A DNA stretch of 64,000 nucleotides, taken from Albimonas sp036154955 (GTDB lineage Bacteria; Pseudomonadota; Alphaproteobacteria; Rhodobacterales; Rhodobacteraceae). Both the position numbers and the translations under genes were made by a program. A model generated the notes under the pieces. The model was not told the DNA's origin and did no database searches. It saw nothing but the letters and a program-made list of their open reading frames with translations. Within the stretch, counting starts at the first letter, position 1. Every line of letters begins with the position of its first letter. Below are positions 43,834 through 52,919 of the stretch, one piece after another. The stretch is from assembly GCA_036154955.1 (NCBI GenBank), contig JAYZWL010000152.1:11463-75462 (forward strand). The letters are read 5' to 3'.

Positions 43834-44976
43834 TCAGATGCTGCGCGACAGCAGCTCCTTCATGATTTCGGAGGTGCCGCCATAGATCCGCTGCACCCGC
43901 GCGTCGCGCCACAGGCGCGCGATCGGGTATTCGTTCATGTAGCCGGCCCCGCCGTGAAGCTGCAGCGAGGCGTCGACCACCTCCCACTGCATCTCGGTGA
44001 ACCACAGCTTCGCGGCCGAGGCCTCGTAGGCGGTCAGCTTGCCGTCGCAATGCCGGTTCAGCGCCCAGTCGAGATGCGCCCAGCCGGCCTGCAGCTTGGC
44101 CTTCATCGAGGCGAGCATGAAGCGGGTGTTCTGGAAGTCCATGACGGTCTTGCCGAAGGCCTCGCGCCCTTTCACGAAGCCCACCGCCTCGTCGAAGGCG
44201 CGCTGGGCGCCGCCCATGGCCGAGCAGCAGATCGACAGCCGCTCCTGCGGGAGCTGGTCCATGAGCTGTGCGAAGCCGCGGCCCTCGGTCCCCAGGCAGT
44301 TGGTGATCGGCACCCGCACGTCGGCGAAGAACAGCTCCGACGTGTCGGCCGAATGCTGGCCGATCTTGTCGAGGTTGCGCCCGCGGGAGAACCCCTCCCG
44401 GTCCGCCTCCACGATCACCAGGCTGATGCCCTTGGCGCCGAGGCTGGGGTCGGTCTTGGCGACCACGATCACGAAATCGGCGTTCTGGCCGTTGGTGATG
44501 TAGGTCTTCGAGCCGTTGACCACGTAGTGATTGCCGTCCCGGATCGCCGTGGTGCGCACGCCCTGCAGGTCGGAACCGGCGCCCGGCTCGGTCATGGCGA
44601 TGGCGCCGATGACGTCGCCGGAGATCATGCCGGGCAGGAACTTCTGTTTCTGCTCCTCGGACCCGTAGGCCTCCAGATAGCCGGCGATGATGTCGGATTG
44701 CAGGGTGAAGCCGGCGGACGAGCCCGCATAGGCCAGCTCCTCGGCCACCACGGCGTTGTAGCGGTAGTCGAGGCCGAGCCCGCCGTATTCCTCCGGAACC
44801 GTGGGACAGAGCAGGCCGCCCTCGCCCGCCGCCTTCCAGCAGGCCCGGTCGACGACGCCCTCGGCCTCGTAGCGGTCAAGGTTGGGGATCAGGTGCCGTT
44901 CGAACACGCGACGCACGGTGTCGCGGAACTGGGCATGGTCCTCGCCATAGGCGGTGCGGTCTGCGGCGTCGAGCAT
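43834..44976 (-). CDS. Acyl-CoA dehydrogenase, LCAD/isovaleryl-type active site
   Basis: 380 residues. FAD/substrate blocks AIAMTEPGAGSDLQGVRTTA, ITNGQNADFVIVVAKT, REAFGKTVMDFQNTRF, and the C-terminal ARVQRIYGGTSEIMKELLSRSI. The glutamate of the YEGT motif used by medium-chain enzymes is glycine here; the likely base is E245 in LPQERLSI, the position used by long-chain and isovaleryl-CoA dehydrogenases. It introduces the first double bond. Preceded by the operator candidate at 45018 and by a TetR gene on the same strand. Confidence 0.93.
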   Translation of the reverse strand: MLDAADRTAYGEDHAQFRDTVRRVFERHLIPNLDRYEAEGVVDRACWKAAGEGGLLCPTVPEEYGGLGLDYRYNAVVAEELAYAGSSAGFTLQSDIIAGYLEAYGSEEQKQKFLPGMISGDVIGAIAMTEPGAGSDLQGVRTTAIRDGNHYVVNGSKTYITNGQNADFVIVVAKTDPSLGAKGISLVIVEADREGFSRGRNLDKIGQHSADTSELFFADVRVPITNCLGTEGRGFAQLMDQLPQERLSICCSAMGGAQRAFDEAVGFVKGREAFGKTVMDFQNTRFMLASMKAKLQAGWAHLDWALNRHCDGKLTAYEASAAKLWFTEMQWEVVDASLQLHGGAGYMNEYPIARLWRDARVQRIYGGTSEIMKELLSRSI

Positions 44977-45017
44977 GGTTCCTCCCTTGCGGCGGCGCTG
45001 TCCCGGCCGCTTCGCAG

Positions 45018-45033
45018 TTAATTACGCGATTAA
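45018..45033. promoter_or_regulatory. Candidate TetR operator TTAATTACGCGATTAA
   Basis: 16-bp palindrome with arms TTAAT/ATTAA, 42 bases upstream of the acyl-CoA dehydrogenase and 31 bases past the TetR stop. A related site lies at 40999-41014 and a left half-like TTAATTGCGCGG at 45746-45757 in the TetR promoter. Confidence 0.6.
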
Positions 45034-45063
45034 GCGACACCGGACAAGCGGGCCGAAAGGGCC

Positions 45064-45705
45064 TCAGCGCCGGACCTGGAGCCCGTCCATGATCAGACCC
45101 ACGGTCTGCTCCACGTAGACGCGACGCAGTTCGTCGTCGATCTCGTCGATGCCGTGGACGTATTTCAGCACGAAGCGGGCCGAAAAGATCTGATCGCAGG
45201 CCCCTATGGCGGTGAAATAGAAGAACCGCGCGTCGGTGGGGCGGAATTCGCCGGCGGCGACCCCGTCGGCGATCATGGTCTCATAGGCCTCGGCGATGGG
45301 GCGCAGGTAGGTTTCGGCGATCTGGCGGCCGACCTCCTCGCTCTCGTCCCGCATGATGGAGATGAGCAGCCGTTGCAGATAGGGGAACCGGAAGTAAATC
45401 CGGATCAGGCCCGACAGGTGATAGCGCATCTTGGCCGAAGGCCGCATGTCCATCGCCACCAGGTCGCGCAACTGGGTGATGGACAGGCCCAGGTCCCGCT
45501 CCAGCAACGCCAGAAGCAGACCGCTCTTGTTGCCGAAATAGTATTTGACCAGCGCCGAGTTCACCCCGGCTTCGGCGGCGATGTCGGAAATCGACACGCC
45601 CAGCGTGTCCCGGCTGCGCATCAGCGAACTGGCCGCGGCCAGAAGGCTGTCCCGTGTGGACAGGCGTTCGCCCTCGCCCTGCACCGCCGTCGCGTCGTCG
45701 CTCAT
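45064..45705 (-). CDS. TetR-family regulator of the acyl-CoA cluster
   Basis: 213 residues. The N-terminal helix-turn-helix reads SLLAAASSLMRSRDTLGVSISDIAAEAGVNSALVKYYFGNKSGLLLALLERDL. The C-terminal domain (RDESEEVGRQIAETYLRPIAEAYETMIADGVAAGEFRP, FFYFTAIGACDQIFSA) resembles regulators of fatty-acid catabolism. The start is uncertain: ATG 45705 lacks a good ribosome site, and a GTG at 45771 would add 22 residues. It lies directly upstream of the acyl-CoA dehydrogenase gene with a palindrome in between; a repressor sensing an acyl-CoA is inferred. Confidence 0.88.
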   Translation of the reverse strand: MSDDATAVQGEGERLSTRDSLLAAASSLMRSRDTLGVSISDIAAEAGVNSALVKYYFGNKSGLLLALLERDLGLSITQLRDLVAMDMRPSAKMRYHLSGLIRIYFRFPYLQRLLISIMRDESEEVGRQIAETYLRPIAEAYETMIADGVAAGEFRPTDARFFYFTAIGACDQIFSARFVLKYVHGIDEIDDELRRVYVEQTVGLIMDGLQVRR

Positions 45706-45916
45706 CGCCAAGTTAAACCGCCCTCGATCGTTCGTTCCCGCGACCTTAATTGCGCGGCGAGGGCTTGTCACCCGCGGACCCGCGCGACGGCGAAATCCCC
45801 GGCCGCCAGGCCTGGATTCCCCCGGATTCGGGCGGGCTTCGGCCCTGGCCGCTTGCCATCGTCCCGGCCGGCGTCTACCGCTCGATAAGCGTGGCGGGCT
45901 GAAACGGGGGGCGCGC

Positions 45917-46633
45917 GTGGAGAACGGAGCGGATCAGGCGCCGGAGGCGCAGCGGGGCGAGCCGCGGGCCCAGGTCCTGGCCGAGGCCGAGATCAACGCC
46001 ATCCGCGACCCCGCGCGGGTCGAACTGCGCCGCGACCAGCTTCTGGACGCCGCGCTCGAACTGTTCATCGAGAAGGGCTACGCCTCCACCACCATCCGGG
46101 ACATCTGCGCGCGGTCGGGCGTCAATCAGGCGAGCCTCTACGACTACGTCGCCAACAAGCATGACATCCTGCGCCGGGTGCTGAACCGGCTGTGGTTCCG
46201 CGGCGAGGCCAAGCCGATGGCGGAGGAGCTGGCCGATCCCGCCCGCGGCTCGATCAAGGCCGCGGTGGGACGGATCCTGGCCCGGTCGTGGAAGAAGAAG
46301 CGGCTGGCCACGCTGCTCGCCTACCGCTCCGTGCCGCATCTGGACGCGGAGGACCGGGAGACGCTGCGCCTGCGCGAAGAGCGGCTGCTGCGCGCGCTCG
46401 CCGCCCAGCTCCGCGCGGAATCCGGAGCGGCGGAGGACGACCGGCGGCCGGAGATCGTGGCGAATTTCATCATCTTCGCCAACGCCTTCGGCCCCATGCG
46501 GGACTGGCTGACCCGGGATTGCGACGAGGCGCTGGTGCTCGACACCGTGTCGGGCGGCATCGCGGCGATGATCGAGGATCTCAAGACCCCGCTTCCGCCC
46601 GCCTCGCCGCCCCCCTCCCCGCCCGCCGACTGA
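45917..46633 (+). CDS. TetR-family transcriptional regulator
   Basis: 238 residues from a GTG that has only a G-rich stretch upstream, so the start is unsure. The helix-turn-helix reads RRDQLLDAALELFIEKGYASTTIRDICARSGVNQASLYDYVANKHDILRRVLNRLW. The C-terminal domain has the AYRSVPHLDAEDRETLRLREERLL block seen in TetR_C-type acyl regulators. Divergent from the other TetR gene. The C-terminus is proline-rich. May regulate the acyl-CoA cluster or itself. Confidence 0.82.
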   Translation: MENGADQAPEAQRGEPRAQVLAEAEINAIRDPARVELRRDQLLDAALELFIEKGYASTTIRDICARSGVNQASLYDYVANKHDILRRVLNRLWFRGEAKPMAEELADPARGSIKAAVGRILARSWKKKRLATLLAYRSVPHLDAEDRETLRLREERLLRALAAQLRAESGAAEDDRRPEIVANFIIFANAFGPMRDWLTRDCDEALVLDTVSGGIAAMIEDLKTPLPPASPPPSPPAD

Positions 46634-46660
46634 CTCCGGAGGACGGGGCGAGGCGCGCCG

Positions 46661-48847
46661 TCAGCCGGCGCGGGCGCGGGTCGAAGCGTCGGGCGCGTCG
46701 ATCTCCGCCATCTCGCGGACGGCGGCGACGCGGCGACGGCGCAGGGCGAAGTCGAGGATGCGGCCGCCGGCCCGCGCCGCGGGCATGGCGGGGGCCGCGC
46801 CCTGCGCCGGCTTGCGGCGGAACCGGATCACGCCGCCCGGCAGCCGCGGCGCCCGGGCGAAGCGGGGGGCCAGCGCGAAGACCGGCAGCCGCGCCGCGCC
46901 CGGGTCCCGCGCCGCCCCCTCCACCAGCCGGCGGGCGGCCAGCAGCGCCGCCGGCATCTCCAGCGCCGAGCGGCAGACCAGATTGCGGGGCGCCCATTCG
47001 GGGCGGAAGATCTCCTTGAACCGGCGCAGGCCGCGCAGGCCCTGCGGGTCGCCCTCGCGGGCGTAGACCCTGGCGCCGATCTTCGACAGGCGGGTTCCGT
47101 GCGGATCCTCGTCCAGCCCCGACAACGGCGCCATGCACAGGTTGAAGCGCGCGGCCCCGGCCGCCTGCGCCGCCAGCGCGGCCTCGACGATCAGGCCATG
47201 CATGGTCCCGTCGGGCGCGTCGGGGCGCAGGCGCATCAGGTCCAGCATCCGTTCCGCCCCGTCGCCGGAGGTCCAGGCGGTGACGAAGCCGACCAGGCGG
47301 CCGTCCTGCCGCGCCTCCACCACGTCGTGCCGGCGGGCGAAATCCCAGTCCCAGTGGCCCATGGAGAAGGTGCGCTCGCGCTTGGCGCCGCCCTCGGTCC
47401 AGGCCTCCGCCACCTCGGCCAGCTCCGCCGGATCCGCCTCGCCGGGCGCGCGGCGGACCAGCGTGACGCCGGCCTTCTTCAGCTTGGAGAGCTTGCGGCG
47501 CAGCTCCCGCCGCTCCGGCGTGTCGAGCGTGAAGGCGGCGAGGTCGAGCGCGCCCTCCTCCCCCAGTTTCTGCACCTTCCAGCCGCGGGCGGTCCAGAAA
47601 TCGCGGGCGGCCTCGTCGGACTTGTAGATGGCGATGCGGGCGCCGGCGGCGCGGGCGGCGGCCTCCAGCTTGTCGACCGTCGCGCCCCAGGCGGCGCGCG
47701 GCCCCTGCGGATCGCCCAGCGCCACCCAGCGGCGGCCCTGCGCCGCATACATCACGAAGGCGCGGCCGCAGTCGGAGACGAGGAAGCGCTTGTCGCCCAG
47801 CCAGGCGAGCTCGCCCTCGGCCCGGTCGCCCTCGTCCAGGATCCACTGCACGCGATCGCGGATCTCGGCCTCGGTCATCGGCTGCGGCGCCTCCGGACGG
47901 GGGGTGCTGCGAAGCACGACCAGAGCGGCGATCAGGGGCGGACCATGGTAGATCACGCGGAACATGAGGATGGAGGCGGCCAGCTCGGCGGCGGGCGCCT
48001 CGGGAAAGGCGACGATCAGCGCGGCCTCGAACACGCCCGCGCCCCCCGGCGCGCCGGTCAGCAGGCCCAGCCCGAGGGCCGCGGCGAAGACGGCGATCAG
48101 TTCAAGCGGCGCGGGGGCCCAGGCCAGCGGCATCAGCACCCACAGCGCCAGCCCCGCGGCGACGATGTCGCCCGCGGTCAGCGCGATGGAGCGCCCGAGC
48201 CAGCCCAGATCCGGGCCGCGCAGATCCAACCCCGCGACGCGGACGCTGCGGCGGGAGAGCAGCGCGCAGCCGAGCCCGAGCCCGGCCAGCGCCAGAAAGG
48301 CGGCGATGCGGGCCTCGCGCGCCGTGGCGTCGGCGAGGTCCATGGCGGCGGAGGGGTCGACCAGCGTGACCAGCGCGAGAAAGCCCGCGACCCCGGCGAA
48401 GAAGCCGGCCGAGGCCATGCCGGTCAGCGCGGCCGCCTGCGCCGGCCCGACGCCCGCGGCCCCGTGGGCGCGCCATCGGGCGAGCGCGCCGGTGACGGCG
48501 CCGAAGCCCAGCGTCTGCGCGACCGCGCCCGCGGCGAAGCCGCCGGCCAGCAGCCGATGCGCGGGCAGCTTCAGCCCCAGCCGCTCGGCCGCGGCGAGGT
48601 CGTAGCCCGCGATGAAGACATGGGAGACCACGGTCAGGATCAGGGCCGCGACCAGCGCCGCGGCAGGGGCGGCGGCCAGCGCTTCGGCCAGGGCCGCGCC
48701 CTCGATCTCCGCCAGTCGGTCGCGCATGGCCCAGAGCGCGAGCCCTGCCAGCGCCAGCGGCGCCGCCGCGCGCGCAACCCCCCGGCGCAGGCGCCGGCTC
48801 GCGACGGCCGAGGCGCCGCCCGCGTCGATCCCGGTGATATCGGTCAT
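46661..48847 (-). CDS. MprF-like aminoacyl-lipid synthase/flippase
   Basis: 728 residues. The N-terminal 320 residues hold about eight membrane segments of the lysyl-phosphatidylglycerol flippase type (GFAAGAVAQTLGFGAVTGALARWRA, LGLGLLTGAPGGAGVFEAALI). The C-terminal part is a DUF2156/GNAT-like transferase (FLVSDCGRAFVMYAAQGRRWVALGDPQG, LRRKLSKLKKAGVTLV, VGFVTAWTSGDG, GLRRFKEIFRPEWAPRNLVC). In characterised relatives this adds an amino acid to membrane lipids, lowering negative surface charge. A longer start at 48886 exists; AAGGGGAA favours 48847. The C-terminal 60 residues are arginine-rich and unlike the family. Confidence 0.87.
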   Translation of the reverse strand: MTDITGIDAGGASAVASRRLRRGVARAAAPLALAGLALWAMRDRLAEIEGAALAEALAAAPAAALVAALILTVVSHVFIAGYDLAAAERLGLKLPAHRLLAGGFAAGAVAQTLGFGAVTGALARWRAHGAAGVGPAQAAALTGMASAGFFAGVAGFLALVTLVDPSAAMDLADATAREARIAAFLALAGLGLGCALLSRRSVRVAGLDLRGPDLGWLGRSIALTAGDIVAAGLALWVLMPLAWAPAPLELIAVFAAALGLGLLTGAPGGAGVFEAALIVAFPEAPAAELAASILMFRVIYHGPPLIAALVVLRSTPRPEAPQPMTEAEIRDRVQWILDEGDRAEGELAWLGDKRFLVSDCGRAFVMYAAQGRRWVALGDPQGPRAAWGATVDKLEAAARAAGARIAIYKSDEAARDFWTARGWKVQKLGEEGALDLAAFTLDTPERRELRRKLSKLKKAGVTLVRRAPGEADPAELAEVAEAWTEGGAKRERTFSMGHWDWDFARRHDVVEARQDGRLVGFVTAWTSGDGAERMLDLMRLRPDAPDGTMHGLIVEAALAAQAAGAARFNLCMAPLSGLDEDPHGTRLSKIGARVYAREGDPQGLRGLRRFKEIFRPEWAPRNLVCRSALEMPAALLAARRLVEGAARDPGAARLPVFALAPRFARAPRLPGGVIRFRRKPAQGAAPAMPAARAGGRILDFALRRRRVAAVREMAEIDAPDASTRARAG

Positions 48848-48998
48848 GGAAGCCCGTTCCCCTTTGCTCGCTCCGCGGCGGAACATGGGGCCCGGTCATG
48901 TCCAACGCCTTAACGCGGACCGGCGGAAACCGGGCTTTCCCGCCCGGGTAAGAAATCGTTTTCCCTGATAGCGGGAAAGCGTGCCGGAAAGGGGCGAT

Positions 48999-49022
48999 CC
49001 CGCCGGGGCGAACCCCGGCGGG
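48999..49022 (-). terminator. Perfect hairpin after second dctM
   Basis: CCCGCCGGGG-CGAA-CCCCGGCGGG, a 10-bp stem seven bases past the stop. No U-run, but one of the strongest stems in the window. Confidence 0.6.
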
Positions 49023-49028
49023 ACCGGT

Positions 49029-50348
49029 TCAGTTGGCGATCAGCGACGGCAGCCAGAGCGTGATCGACGGGAAGGCGATCAGCAGGGTGATGGTGATGGC
49101 GTCCATCACCACGAACCAGCCGATGCCCTTGAAGATCTGGTGCGTGGGCACCTGGTCGCCCACGATCCCCTTGACCACGAACACGTTCAGCCCCACCGGC
49201 GGCGTGATGAAGCCCACCTCCAGGAACTTGGCCATCAGCACGCCGAACCAGATCAGGTTGATCGACTGGGCCTCCAGCACCGGCAGCAGGATCGGGATGG
49301 TCAGCAGCATGATCCCGATCGGGTCGAGCAGCATGCCGAGGATCAGCAGCGCCACCGAGATCAGCAGGATGGTCTGCAGCTGGCTGTAGCCGGCGCCCGA
49401 GATGAAGTCGGCCAGGATGTCCGTCACCCCCGACAGCGCGAAGAAGCGGGTCAGAAGCTGGGCGCCGATGGCGATCACGAAGATCGAGGCGGTGGAGCGC
49501 AGCGTCTCGTTCACCGCCGCCATGAACACCGGCCCCGACATCGACCGCTTCAGCAGCGCGATCAGGAAGGCGAGGAAGGCCCCGACGGACCCGGCCTCGG
49601 TCGGGGTGAACACGCCCGAGAACAGGCCCCCGAACACGCCCAGCACCAGCAGCATCACCGGCCAGGTGTCGCCCAGCGCGCCCATCCGGTCGGACATGGT
49701 GGGATGCTCGTCGGTGCGGGGCGCGAGCGACGGGGTCTTCCAGGCCCGCACGAACACCATCAGCGAATACATCACCGCGGTCAGCACGCCCGGCAGGAAG
49801 GCGCCGGCGAACAGCTCGGAGATCGGCTCCTCCACGAAGATCCCGTAGATGATCAGCAGGATCGAGGGCGGGATCATCGAGCCGATGGTCCCCGCCGCCG
49901 CCACGGTGCCGGTCGCCAGCCCCTTGTCGTAGCCGGCCTTCAGCATCTCCGGCACCGCGATCCGCCCCATGGCGGCGGTGCAGGCGAGCGACGATCCGGT
50001 TACGGCCGCGAACAGCGCCGAGCCCTGGATGGAGGCGATGGAGAGCCCCCCCGGCAGCCAGCTCAGCCAGAGCCGGGCCACCTTGAACAGCCCTTCGGTC
50101 AGGCCGGCGTGGTAGCAGAAATACCCCATCAGCAGGAACATGGGGATCGAGCTGAGCGTCCAGTGGGCGGTGAAGTCGTAAGGGATCTCGGCCAGCATCC
50201 CCACCGCGGCGCGGGGGCCGAGGATCAGGTAGATGCCCCCGGCCGACACCATGCCCAGCGCCACCCCGATGGGCACGCGCAGGAAGATCATGGTCAGCAG
50301 GACGCCGATGCCGATGAAGCCGATGAGTTCAGGATCGAGGTCGCTCAA
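49029..50348 (-). CDS. dctM: TRAP transporter large permease DctM (second system)
   Basis: 439 residues. DctM blocks FLRVPIGVALGMVSAGGIYL, VTGSSLACTAAMGRIAVPEMLKAGYDKGLATGTVAAAGTIGSMIPPSILLIIYG, VFTPTEAGSVGAFLAFLIAL and EVGFITPPVGLNVFVVKGI. About 12 membrane segments. Start overlaps the dctQ stop by four bases. Functions with the receptor encoded in the opposite orientation at 52920 (inference from proximity). Confidence 0.95.
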   Translation of the reverse strand: MSDLDPELIGFIGIGVLLTMIFLRVPIGVALGMVSAGGIYLILGPRAAVGMLAEIPYDFTAHWTLSSIPMFLLMGYFCYHAGLTEGLFKVARLWLSWLPGGLSIASIQGSALFAAVTGSSLACTAAMGRIAVPEMLKAGYDKGLATGTVAAAGTIGSMIPPSILLIIYGIFVEEPISELFAGAFLPGVLTAVMYSLMVFVRAWKTPSLAPRTDEHPTMSDRMGALGDTWPVMLLVLGVFGGLFSGVFTPTEAGSVGAFLAFLIALLKRSMSGPVFMAAVNETLRSTASIFVIAIGAQLLTRFFALSGVTDILADFISGAGYSQLQTILLISVALLILGMLLDPIGIMLLTIPILLPVLEAQSINLIWFGVLMAKFLEVGFITPPVGLNVFVVKGIVGDQVPTHQIFKGIGWFVVMDAITITLLIAFPSITLWLPSLIAN

Positions 50349-50890
50349 TGTCCGGCTCCCGACAGCGCCGCGTTCTCGGCGTCGGTGGTGTCGAGGTCCG
50401 CGCGGACCAGGCGGATGACGGCCCGCACCAGGCGCAGGACCAGAAGGGCGGCGATCAGCGCGCAGCCCACCGGCACCAGGAAGCGGCTGGGCCAGATCAG
50501 CAGGGGATAGGTGCCCATGATGAACTCGCCCACGTTGAACTTGCGCACCGCCGACACCCAGGAATAGCGCATCAGCATCGCGAAGAAGCCCAGCGCCAGC
50601 GCGTGCGCCGTGACGTCCAGCAGCCGGCGGCCGACCCGCGGCAGGGCGGAATAGATCAGCTCGACGTGGATGTGGCCGTTCACCTTCTCCACCGCCGCCA
50701 GCGGCAGGAACACCACGGCGACCATGTAATAGTTGGACACCATCTCCAGCGTCACGGGGACCGGCGCGTTGAGCAGGTACTTGCCCGCCACGTCGACCGT
50801 GACATGCGCCATCATCAGGGTCAGCGCCACCGCGGCCACCGCCATGAAGGCGAAAGAGACGAGGCCGATCAGCTTCTCGACCAGATTCAT
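50345..50890 (-). CDS. dctQ: TRAP transporter small permease DctQ (second system)
   Basis: 181 residues with four membrane segments. GKYLLNAPVPVTLEMVSNYYMVAVVFLPLAAVEKVNGHIHVELIY is characteristic. ATG 50890 has GGAGG seven bases upstream; the 25-residue longer form from 50965 is arginine-rich and unlikely. It ends in the start of dctM. 211 bases downstream of the 51102-52577 permease gene on the same strand. Confidence 0.93.
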   Translation of the reverse strand: MNLVEKLIGLVSFAFMAVAAVALTLMMAHVTVDVAGKYLLNAPVPVTLEMVSNYYMVAVVFLPLAAVEKVNGHIHVELIYSALPRVGRRLLDVTAHALALGFFAMLMRYSWVSAVRKFNVGEFIMGTYPLLIWPSRFLVPVGCALIAALLVLRLVRAVIRLVRADLDTTDAENAALSGAGH

Positions 50891-51101
50891 GCCAGCGCCT
50901 CCGCGCCGGCGCGCGGCGCGCGCGTTTGTTCGGCCCGGGCTCGCGGCCCCGGCCTGACGATGCATCGCATCACGGCGACTCCTCCCCAGATCGCGAGCGG
51001 CGGAGGCGCCCTCCGCCGTGGCGCGCGACGCTATCCGTCCGCTTGCGAACGGTCAACCAGACGTTAAACGCGGCCTGAAGACGCCCGCGGGACGGGGCCG
51101 C

Positions 51102-52577
51102 TCACCAGATCGCGAGCATCAGCGCCATCCAGCCGACCAGCAGCGGGTAGATCATCGCCGTGTAGGCCAGGTTCCACCGCCAGGTCAGCGCCAGCGGCGA
51201 CACGCCCGAGACCCGCGCCAGCACCAGCGCCCCCGCGGCGAAGGGCGAACAGGTCAGCGCCAGCGCCCAGCCCGCGCTCATCGCCATGATCAGCAGCGCC
51301 GGGTCGGCGGGAAGCTGGCCGGAGGCGCCCAGCGCGTTGCCGACGAAGACCACGAAGACGATGGGCGTGATCGCCACCTGCACCACCAGGCAGATGCCCA
51401 ACGGCAGCAGCGCCAGCAGCAGCAGCGTGGGGATGGAGCCGGTCCAGTCCGCCACCGCCTCGGGCGGCAAGAGGGCCGAGAGCATCGCGCCCATGTAGCC
51501 CGCGACCGAGAGCGTGATCGCCTCGGGCGAAGAGGCCGGGATCGACCGGCCGAGGATGCTCCGCGCCCGCCCCGCGGCGGCCCGGGCCGCGACCGCGGGG
51601 CCGGCGGCCAGCGACTGGCAGAAGATCCAGCCCAGCGTCAGCAGCGGCGCCGCCAGCATCAGGGCCGGCACCATCGCGACCCCGGCGGCGAAGGAGACGA
51701 CGGCGGCGATGCCGGCCAGCGCGAAGGCCACGAAGCCCACGTCGATCAGCGCCCGGCGCGGCGCCGCGGGCGGGTCGGGGCGCACCACGCCCGCGGCGGC
51801 GCGCGCCGCCTCCGCCCGCCGCTGCACGCCCGCCCAGCGGATCCGGTCCTCGACATAGCCCGCGACGCCGAGCAGCAGCGCCAGCCCGACGCCGCCGCCG
51901 ATCACCTTCCACGGGTCCGCGCCCGGGAACAGGTTGGCCAGGATCGCCTGGGTCACCGTGGTCGGCGCCCAGACGATCGCGGTGGCGAAACCGCGCAGCA
52001 GGGACGAGAACTGCCGTCGCTCCTTGATCGCCGAGGTCTCCGGCGGCTCGCCCGCGTCGCGGCCCGCCTGCACGCCGGCCTGGATCAGCGGCGCCAGCAG
52101 GTTGAGCGCGCCGACGTTGAGCAGCACCGCCATCACATGCCCGCCCGAGCTGAGCGCGCCGTAGCGCCGCCCCGGCGGCTGCCGGGTCAGCCAGCGTCCG
52201 GCCGCGACGACCGAAGCCGAGGTGGTCGCGGCATCGCGCAGCACCCCGATCAGCAACATGAAGGCGGCGAGGAACGTGGCCCGGTCCAGCGCCTCGAAGA
52301 TCACCGCGCCGGCATGGTCGCCGCGCAGCACCTCCGCCGCGGTGAGGATCAGGGCGATGGCGAGCAGCAGCCGCTCGCGCATCTGCAGCCCGCGCCGGCC
52401 CAGCACGCAGAAGGCCAGCAGCGCCCCGATCGCCCCCCAGGCCGCCCATTCCGCCCCGGTGAACGCGCGGACCAGCGCCCCGGCCGCCACCGTGACCAGC
52501 AACGCCGACGTCGCCCGCGCCTGCCAGCCGACCGGCCCCCCGGGCGGGGCGGAGGGGCCGAGGGGCGCGACGCTCAT
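51102..52577 (-). CDS. Polytopic membrane protein, possible ion-transporter superfamily permease
   Basis: 491 residues with about 11-12 hydrophobic segments. Arrangement and motifs such as NVGALNLLAPLIQAGVQ, SSLLRGFATAIVWAPTTVTQAILANLFPGADPW, SSPEAITLSVAGYMGAMLSALLPPEAVADW and TCSPFAAGALVLARVSGVSP recall the IT superfamily (anion/citrate/arsenite-type carriers), which has two hairpin-containing halves. I do not recognise the specific family. It sits upstream of dctQM and divergent from dctP, so it may move the same or a related compound. Confidence 0.72.
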   Translation of the reverse strand: MSVAPLGPSAPPGGPVGWQARATSALLVTVAAGALVRAFTGAEWAAWGAIGALLAFCVLGRRGLQMRERLLLAIALILTAAEVLRGDHAGAVIFEALDRATFLAAFMLLIGVLRDAATTSASVVAAGRWLTRQPPGRRYGALSSGGHVMAVLLNVGALNLLAPLIQAGVQAGRDAGEPPETSAIKERRQFSSLLRGFATAIVWAPTTVTQAILANLFPGADPWKVIGGGVGLALLLGVAGYVEDRIRWAGVQRRAEAARAAAGVVRPDPPAAPRRALIDVGFVAFALAGIAAVVSFAAGVAMVPALMLAAPLLTLGWIFCQSLAAGPAVAARAAAGRARSILGRSIPASSPEAITLSVAGYMGAMLSALLPPEAVADWTGSIPTLLLLALLPLGICLVVQVAITPIVFVVFVGNALGASGQLPADPALLIMAMSAGWALALTCSPFAAGALVLARVSGVSPLALTWRWNLAYTAMIYPLLVGWMALMLAIW

Positions 52578-52919
52578 GGCGCGGTCCGCCCGCGCAGGCG
52601 GACCGGAGGGCGGAAAAGGGCGGAAGGGCGGGGCGCGCGGCGGCGCGGAAACTGGCGCATGTCAGGGGCGATCCTTGCGCGCCGCGCGCGCCGATGGCAA
52701 GACGCCGGAGCCGCTCCGGAGGCGCGATCCGCCCTGCCCCGCGCCGAAATCACCCTATTGATCAAACGGTTGATGCATCCGCGCCGCGAGGGTGAACGCC
52801 AACTGGACAATCCCTCCGCGCCGGAGGCAGTATGCCGCCGAACCATCGGGGGGCGGGGCGCCCTCCGGCCAGGTTTCGCGCCCGCGGATCCGCGCGGGCC
52901 GTCAGGGAGGAAAAACCGT
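52578..52919. promoter_or_regulatory. Divergent region with inverted repeat ATCAA-N4-TTGAT
   Basis: 342 bp between the permease gene and dctP. At 52758-52776 the sequence TTGATCAAACGGTTGATGC holds the inverted repeat ATCAA-ACGG-TTGAT (52761-52774), embedded in an AT-richer stretch, about 150 bases upstream of dctP. A GntR- or IclR-type operator is plausible. The rest shows nothing recognisable. Confidence 0.45.
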
